64,000 nucleotides of DNA. It comes from Mya arenaria. Lineage: Eukaryota; Mollusca; Bivalvia; Myida; Myidae. The translations under genes were made by a program, and so were the position numbers. Every line of letters begins with the position of its first letter. Position 1 is the stretch's first letter. Location: contig NC_069134.1 of the NCBI RefSeq assembly GCF_026914265.1, positions 8,053,758-8,117,757 on the forward strand, read 5' to 3'. Of the stretch, positions 56,562 to 64,000 are shown piece by piece. Below the pieces are notes generated by a model, which was given only the letters and a program-made list of their open reading frames with translations, ran no database searches and was not told the origin of the DNA.

Positions 56562-58263
56562 GGCCAAATAAAGAAATAGGTCTGTTTCAGGTTACCCGAC
56601 CGACCCTATTTTTTCCCGCCGACCCTAACCTATTTTTCCCTAAAACAATGTGATTTGGGTACAAAAAGCATTTGTTACGAAATGTATGTACGCAAAGTTG
56701 ACAACATTAATGTTGGATTTCTGAATGTATTTACCGTACTTCACCTTAAAGTTCTGACACCTTAAAATAATTAATTTTTCGCTCTCCGAATTCATAGAAA
56801 ATAACCATTTTTACATTTTATCTACATGTATAGTAAACCTGCCTTTTTTCTTCATGTCTGCATTTTACCACTTATTAGTTTATCCGTAGTTATCAATGGT
56901 TATTACGCCTATAAGTGTAACTCCTTCATCAAGTTAATTAAAATCCCATTTAACACCATTTAATTCATACATGCATTGAAATGAATAAACACCTTTTATC
57001 GGCTTCAGATCAAACAGTCACATTGTGTGACGTCACATAACTCTCAGTTATACCCACGAGGATCTCATGGAGAGCATGGATATTGCTATGCAGGATTAAT
57101 GTTTCTGAGTGGTGTTTTCGATTGTAACTTAAGTATTGCATTTCTAACTTTAATTCATCACATTAAATAGTTACCTGTATCATTGTATGTGTTGATTTTA
57201 ATTGTTCTATTGATGTTTCAATGAGTATTACTGTACGATTATTGCTTCATAAAGTCTATATTAAAAGTGTGGTACAAGTTTCAAAGTTTATTGGCGGATC
57301 GTTTTACAAACATGTCATGTCTGTGTTTTCTTAATCTCTTGATTGCCCTTGTTGTTTCTTTAATCCTCCATTAAATATATCACTGATCCTTTTCAACAGG
57401 CAAAAAATCGTTTAGGATGGGTAGTAACTAACTATAGCTTATCACAGTGATGTATACGGTTAGGTAATCTAGCAAGGCATTGTAACGATAAAGATCAATA
57501 TATTTTTGTTTGTGAGACTTAGTAACTGTAAAAGTTACAATCGATGTCCTTTGGGTGTCCGAAAATTCAGTACCTAAAATAAATTATTTTTGAAAATATG
57601 ATGGATGTCCGAATTTTAGATTGTCCTAACTGTAAGGTGAATTACGGATAGTTTGTGCTTGTGTGGCAGGTATATTTCAATTCTTGAACTATATTTTCTT
57701 GTCAGAGACAAATGTATCAGATACTGACTTTCGGATTGATATGTCAGACTTTTAAAAGCGTGCAATTTTGGCAATAAAACCTGCATGTTACCTGTTCTTC
57801 AAACCTGAACCCCCAGGTCCTCTTGACAGCATTGAGGTTTCCTTGGCTGATGGCTTATATGGTAAATTTGCTGTCCCACTCTTCATGTAATTATGTTACA
57901 GGGAGGTTAGCATTCTACAGAGGGTGATTGAAAGCAAAAGGATGCATAAAGAAAAGTAAAACCGTTCCTGGAAAGTCTTAAATAATAGCAGAGTGGTGTA
58001 CCATAACTTAGCTGAAATCCAAACATCATTGTCAAAGTATTTAACCAGACAAATAAAGAATGTTTCCTTTGAAGCATGGAACATGTTTAAAAATTACTGA
58101 TAAATCTGAAAATTGATGACTTTTATTTTTGTTACTTTCTGAGTCAACAGTTACTGAAATCAATATATCCAAAAATATATATATATAAAAAAATATTCCG
58201 ACCTACCTACCCTATTTTTTTGGCGTTTCGTTACCTGAAACGCACCTATTTTTTTATTTGGCC
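56562..58263. mobile_element. 1.7-kb inverted-repeat element with TTA target site
   Basis: The left end GGCCAAATAAAGAAATAGGT and the complement of the right end (GGCCAAATAAAAAAATAGGT) match but for one base, and both continue with GTTTCAGGT. Next to the ends are CCGACC and CCTATTTTTT repeats. TTA lies on both sides (56559-56561 and 58264-58266). Nothing coding is recognised inside, so it is non-autonomous. The TTA duplication suggests the PIF/Harbinger group. Confidence 0.7.
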
Positions 58264-58808
58264 TTATATAGACAAAACATGTTGTAATATCATATATTAT
58301 TTTATTCGACATGAAATAATTTATAATCAATCCTGTTTCCAAATCATAGTCCATATTGTCATAATATAGATGATTCGTAATGTCCATAATAAGGTTCGCA
58401 ATGTCCATGGTCCAAAGTATCTATAATTGGTTTAAAAAGAGCCGAGTGATAGCGGAAATTTCCGAAAGACGTAAGGAGGAGTTAAGACATGGTTAAGGCG
58501 GAGTTAAGACATGGTTAAGGCGGAGCTATTTATAAATTAAATTAATTTCATCTCGTAAACATGTTCAACTGCGAATGAAAAGTCACCACCATACAATGTA
58601 CTTTGTAGAACTACGAACTGAAATCTGTCTTTTACACACCGCAATGTAAAACTCGGCATGTGACTTTCACAGAATGACGTGTGTTTACAATACACAACTT
58701 TATAAACACGACTGAATCGTCTGATGAATAGATGAAACGAGAATAAAACTCCAATCGGCACAATGAAAAATGAAAATGTGCAGTGTAAAATTTAAACATA
58801 CAACCGAT
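58264..58808. other. AT-rich spacer
   Basis: No gene is recognised. A short direct repeat, GGTTAAGGCGGAG, occurs twice near 58490-58526. Confidence 0.4.
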
Positions 58809-59054
58809 AGTTTAGTTTAAACATATTTATTTTACAACGATTGTGAAACAAGTTATTACAACATTATATTAATCACTCTCGTTGGCACGATTTTACGCGA
58901 GAGTGTGGTTTTGTGTTGTGGGGGAAACCGGAGAACCCGGAGAAAACCCACTTGTCCGGCTTGGTGACCACAAACCAAACTCACATGCGACCAAGCCGGA
59001 AATCGAACCCGGGTCGCCTAGGTGAGAAGCGAGTGCGCTAACCACTGCGCTAAC
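58809..59054 (-). mobile_element. tRNA-derived SINE with 12-bp target duplication
   Basis: Read on the minus strand it starts GGTTAGCGCAGTGGTTAGCG (A-box region) and contains the B-box-like GGGTTCGATTTCC about 45 nt further on. A central body follows with GGGTTTTCTCCGGGTTCTCC, then an AT-rich tail. ATCGGTTGTATG (minus strand) flanks both ends, at 58797-58808 and 59055-59066. A tRNA head, internal Pol III boxes and target duplication define a SINE. Confidence 0.88.
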
Positions 59055-59066
59055 CATACAACCGAT

Positions 59067-60398
59067 GAGTTGGCGGTTGTAAAATGTAAATTGGTAAATC
59101 ATCAATGTTACAAACCTAAATACACACATACACGTCTGGACTTTTGGCAACGAATGGCCTCCATAGAGACGAACACCTAAACTACATCACCAATCTTCCC
59201 GGTTGCCTGCTTTTAATGTGAAACTCTATACACCGTGGGATGTCAACACAAGCGTTTTAGTTTTGTTTTATTTCCAAGACATAATACAATATCACATTGT
59301 ACAAAGTTAAATCATTCAAAAATATACCGTTTCTAAATTCAGGAAATCTTAATAATTCTCAAACATGTTATCCATATGTTCATATTTCGTTTGTTGTAAC
59401 AACTTACAAATACAAAATACAAATCTAAAAGCATTTACATGTCAGCACTATATGCACGATAAATGAGAATAATAGAATGTGGATGCTAGGCAGCAGTTTA
59501 CACACATATGTGTACGCGTTACAACTGTTACCCCATTTAATGAGGAAAGTATAATATATACACAGAAACGATATCATGAAACTCATACTGGCCTGGACAT
59601 GATGTACATTTAAAACATCAAATTTCAGAAACCGTGGACATATTGAATGTTTAAATCAGACATTTACCGTACCATTTCACGTTTTCGGCTTGCAAGCATT
59701 CATTGCTTGACTTAAATAATATTATGATTAGGATTGTTTTGACACAGTCAGGAAAATAATTCTTTAAAATTTTAATTTAAAATCTACCTTTTAAACACGG
59801 GAAACTTGCAACTGAAACTTTATCATTTTCACATTAATCATCATATTGTCCGTCAAAATATGGCACGTGATATACAAAAGGGAAGATCCCAACATGCGTC
59901 ATTGCAGGAGCAGATGGCCGTAAAGGATTAGCATAAACCAAGACACAAGTTCAGATAATGAACTAATGCAAACAGTACGTACATTTTACAAGTACTAGGA
60001 ATCTCTTTGGTCGCATACTGTGTATGCATGTGGACAAGGTTATCAGGTCATATTTGAGTCTGTTGAAATGTTCCGTCGTCAGAGTTCTGTGCTGATGAAG
60101 TGTTGGAGAGCTGCACCAGATTCCACAATGGCTGCCTGACAATATTTTTCTATCTTAGTATGGATTTCTTACAGCAAATAAATAAAGCTAAGTCCCTGAA
60201 CATATCACTGACGTCTGCAACAAGAGCTCGAGAAGAAGTTACCATGCCGGAGGACCAACAGTTCAATATCAAAGCTATTCTGATATTGTCAATATCTTTG
60301 GAATGTTCTCTCCATAGAAAACACAGAGCTAACACTTTTGTTATACTTTAGCACTTCAGTGTATAAAAATAGTCAAATCACGTATTGGACTAGGGACG
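59067..60398. other. 3' flank of the peroxidasin-like gene
   Basis: AT-rich. It should include the 3' UTR of the minus-strand gene. The 83-codon plus-strand frame at 60100-60351 has no recognisable similarity. Confidence 0.4.
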
Positions 60399-63300
60399 TC
60401 AACACACCATACAGCATTTGCCTGGCATTTTCTTTGGGAAGGGGCAGTTGGGTGTCGGACATGGTATAGTTTTACACTTGGATTTTGCCATCTGAAAAAG
60501 AAATTCCATCAATATTCAATTCTGTCAGAATATCCGAGCGAGATCAGAGTTCACTGAATTGCACTACAACGTGGGTTAATTACATATTTTGACCAAGAAT
60601 ATTATTTTTAAAACTAGTTCAATCTGAACTCGATAGCTAAATTCGTGAATCTGCAATCCCCCGATATGTTACTCATTTACAAGTTGGAGGGATTCAAAAT
60701 TATAGATATGTTAAATATATGGAAATTCGAAGTTGTAAATGTATATTGAGCGTACCTTGCATCTACAGACAGTGCAGTCGTCTGGCGTCCATTTGCTGCC
60801 GTGCGCGTGCTTTTCCCCGCCCTCGTCCATACAAAACATGTCCTTGGCCGCGTGCGACATCATCGTCCTCATCTGTATCGAGAGCAAACGATGTAACTTA
60901 CATTGAGATCTAGAACATACGTTACACGTAACATTTGGCTACAATTCGGAATGTTTATGAAAATAAGAAAACATAAAACTTATTTGATTTCCAACAGTGA
61001 ACATACGTTTCGTTTCATCTTTTTCACTGAATGTTCCATGCCGTGCATGAGCGTCTCCATCTCGCGCATGCGCACTTCCATATCGTGCATCTTCTGGTCC
61101 ACCTCGTGCTTTGAGTAAACGCTTGACCGGAACTGGTCCAGGGAGGCAGACGAACCTCCGTAGTTAGGGTTATCGCTTTGGTATGAAAACTCTGTCGTTC
61201 TTCTCGGTCGGAAGTGGTTTGTGATTGATCCGAAATCACCAGACTTTCCACAGTCTAAATAACAACAATATATAATATATACTAGTAGTTTATTTTTAAA
61301 ACACAAATTTCGTTTGCAGTTACTGAGTCTTGATATCTGTAAAACCATTTTAGATTTTTACTAAGTGCATGTACGTTTATAATAAGCGCTTACCCATACA
61401 ACAGTCACTCCACATCTTGAGATCAACTTGAGGGATGTCCCTGCACGACAGGTACTCGTCCCGTGACGTCACCATGGAGAATACGTCACGCTGTACCTGC
61501 GTGATCGCATCACTGTTGTCACAGATGACACGTGCAAGCGAGGACTGACGGAGTTGGACCACCTGGTCGGGTTTAAACACCATCGGGTTCTCGTACCAAA
61601 ATCTAATAAATGAATTAAATACCGAAATTTGAATTTAACAATGTTTATGTCAATACATTGTATGCATTTTTACGTAATCTTTTGAGCTGGTATGGATTAT
61701 AATATCTGCAAACTCGAATATGAAGGTTAAAATAGGCCAACCTATCGGCGTCCCTGAGGCGGCGGAACTGGTCTACGAGGATGTTGGTGAAGGTCGGTCC
61801 AATCTTTGAGCCTGGAAGTGGAGTCTCCGCCATCCCGCCAACGAACAGGTCAATGTTGTCTGTAAAAAATATCATGTCATATTTATGAAGAGCATTTTAT
61901 ATCATGTAAAAGATGCGCGGTTGGTAAAACAAAAAGTATAATATGCTAATATACACGTACAGGTAACGCAAACGTTCAACGAAGTTATATTGTATGACCT
62001 TTCTTCGGTATAATTTATAATGCAACAACATAACTAGATTCGATGTTATCCGCAACAATTGTCTAACAAAGGGCTCGCAGTCTTAAAGGCCGTAAGATGT
62101 TGCACTCCCGTTTCATTAACAAATGCATATCACGAGATAGAGCTGCGCCACTAACCGACGTGTCTGTAAAGCAGCTGAAGACTGTCCCGTGTCTCCTTGT
62201 CCTGGACCTCTCCCTGGAGGTCATCGAAGCTGCGCGCTTCGCTCAGGTTTAACATTTTGCGGTACTCGTTATAGAACGGCAGTCCGTGATCGCGGCCCCG
62301 CTGGATGTTCAACGAAGCAAGGTCTTGACCTGCGGGAAGCAAACATGTGATAGACAATAATAATAGTTCTAAAATTGTTATATTACAAAGTCAATGTCCT
62401 GTTTATCTCTTTTTCCCCTCTTGTGACGATCAAAAATCACATTATGGTCACCATAAATTCATTATTTTCAATAGGAAAAATAATCCAACAACAACAAGTG
62501 TACCTATTCTGTTAGCCAGAGAAAACAAGCGTTCCGTCAGCTCGGTGTTCATAATTTCGTGAGGCATTCTCATCTTGGCGCCTTGTGAAAAGAAACCCCG
62601 CAGAATGGGATCGATGCCACCCTCCTCCACTAGTCGGTACGGCGAGAAGAACGCCTTGTGGAGCGCGATGTTCCCTTCCGGTATGGGCTGGAAGCTGCTG
62701 TTCAATCGGAACAACATTGGCTGCACGAGCGAGTGGCCGAACCGCATGGCGGCGGTGGCGAACTCGTTGGTGACTGAGGCATCCAAGGTCGGGTCATATC
62801 CTTTGTATTCACCAAGCATTTTCATGCCCTCCGGACCTATAATCTTCGGGAGCCATTCCGTGTATGTGATGTGTTGTATCAGTGCTCCGACTATTTTCCT
62901 AGCTTCGTGGTACAACATGTTGCCGTCCCAGTGGGGATTCATATCTTTGAGATCAGAGGCAATCCGATTGTGTTCTCGCATCCATATAGTGTGCATTGCG
63001 GTCAATCCTAAATGCTCGTTCGCTCGACTGTCTCCAGTCAGAAAACACGGAATATACCGTTTGCCGCTTTCGATTTGACAATCTGCAGGACCGATTATCC
63101 CGGTAAAATCATACGGCAGGAGTCGCTTCCCCTGCTGGGAGAGGGATCCAACTAACAGCAGTCCCTCGTCGTGGTTGATATCTCTGAGGCGCTCAGCCAA
63201 ATCGTCGCTACTTCCGTATATCTGGCTCCCATCAATGTAAGAGGTCAATGCATTGAGCTGTTGCCTATGAGCGAAGGTTTTAAAGAAGATGGAGGTTGTA

Positions 63301-64000
63301 CCGGTGTTGCAGGTGGCGCTGCTTCTGTGGAATCCGAGGCATGATTGGCCGTGGACGCGCTGGTCGCTGGGTGGCACGGGAATCGGGAAGCAAGGGAAAC
63401 TGTTCTCACATGTCTCGTTACATCGCCGCCCGTCGTTAAAGATGTGCTGGCTGACCGATTGCGGCGTCAGGTCGATGTCGTGATCGATGAACTGTCCCCA
63501 CTGCATCAACATGTGCGTTTCTGAGTGGTCCGTGGACACTACTTCCGTTGACATCATCAAGGAGGAGACCAGCCGCGGGCTCGGAAGGTGTACACCGTTG
63601 TACAGGCGACCACGAGTCCATCCTAAGAAATAAGGAAGATCAATGAAAAATACGTACGCAGGATTGTTAACACGCTTTCATATTTTAAGACTTTTTTATT
63701 ATGAAATAAAAAATAAAAATAAAATAAAAAACAACAACAAAAAAAACAGTTTAATGTCCTACCTTTCGGAGCATTGAAGCCGTTCTCGTAGTGGGGCGGG
63801 AGGAGCCTCTGAAGAGCAGAGTTAGCGGACCCCCAGCTTGGATGTTGCAAGTTGTTGCATGTGCCGTCCAGCGTTCGGTACTTCTTGTGGAAACACATGT
63901 TTGTGCATTTCTGCGGCAGCGTTCGCCGGAAGCAGCCAGACATGTTGGCGATCAGGTTCAAATGGGCCGGAGAGACAATCTCCTGGTACGTGAGCTCTGT
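60399..64000 (-). CDS. Peroxidasin-like heme peroxidase, 3' part (gene continues to the right)
   Basis: Exons: 64000(open)-63763, 63622-62504, 62329-62156, 61859-61742, 61602-61394, 61254-61007, 60872-60756, 60491-60399. All joins are GT-AG, and the 2316 bp stay in frame for 771 residues plus stop. The peroxidase domain begins before the window edge and includes [29 protein letters not shown] holds the distal His and the Asp that esterifies heme. [13 protein letters not shown] is the calcium loop, and MREHNRIA holds the catalytic Arg and the second heme-linked Glu. MRFGHSLV holds the proximal His. It continues through [14 protein letters not shown] and FWYENP. Exon 6 encodes a charged, heptad-like stretch suggesting a coiled coil. 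Exons 7 and 8 encode a VWC domain (TVCRCK, then CPTPNC, KCCMVC). Peroxidase plus C-terminal VWC is the peroxidasin arrangement. Peroxidasins are secreted and form collagen IV sulfilimine cross-links using bromide. The LRR and Ig domains would lie beyond the window. Confidence 0.92.

Noticed and set aside
58893..59150. 85-codon frame (VVSALASHLGDPGS...) and a possible tRNA gene at 58990-59055
   Set aside because: The frame is the translated head of the SINE. The tRNA-like part is followed by a SINE body and flanked by a target duplication, and does not form a complete tRNA.
62575..63078. 167-codon plus-strand frame
   Set aside because: It is the shadow of the peroxidase exon on the opposite strand.

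Overview
The window looks like nuclear DNA from an invertebrate animal. It is AT-rich, has GT-AG introns and is full of transposable elements and tandem repeats. The gene content (an SLC22-type transporter pair, a peroxidasin-type peroxidase) and the repeat types (a tRNA-derived SINE, short elements with TTA or TTAA target sites, a YR retroelement with an SGNH domain) resemble bivalve mollusc genomes. That placement is an inference from memory of such genomes; no search was run.

Layout. 1-844: decayed non-LTR retrotransposon end. 1511-6229 (-): SLC22-like transporter A, seven exons found, last exon not seen, with an antisense retrotransposon in intron 2. 6631-10033: a 3.4-kb inverted-repeat element whose arms are 44-bp satellite arrays, bounded by a 9-bp direct repeat (Foldback-like). 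10043-13738: unique DNA. 13739-32085: about 18.3 kb of a 24-bp satellite with a 2.78-kb higher-order period and strongly diverged right end. 32493-38631 (-): SLC22-like transporter B, with the same exon plan as A; its introns hold a 2.1-kb hAT-like element carrying a non-LTR fragment and a small MITE beside a splice donor. 38632-41150: intergenic, with another MITE and short repeats. 41152-44173 (-): broken tyrosine-recombinase (DIRS/Ngaro-type) retroelement. 45128-48322: 42-bp satellite. 48576-49280: 19-bp satellite. 49727-50230 (-): unrecognised multi-pass membrane protein. 52187-52618 (+): small secreted eight-cysteine protein. 54293-55010: 41/65-bp tandem array. 56088-58263: two inverted-repeat elements. 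58809-59054 (-): SINE with 12-bp target duplication. 60399-64000 (-): 3' part of a peroxidasin-like gene, open at the right edge.

Gene relationships. The two transporters are tandem paralogues in one orientation, with three exons of identical length (135, 118 and 73 bp); about 26 kb separates them and most of it is satellite. The peroxidasin-like gene (secreted, matrix cross-linking by family knowledge), the membrane protein and the cysteine-rich secreted protein are unrelated neighbours. Long open frames in the satellite blocks result from monomer lengths divisible by three and are not annotated as genes.
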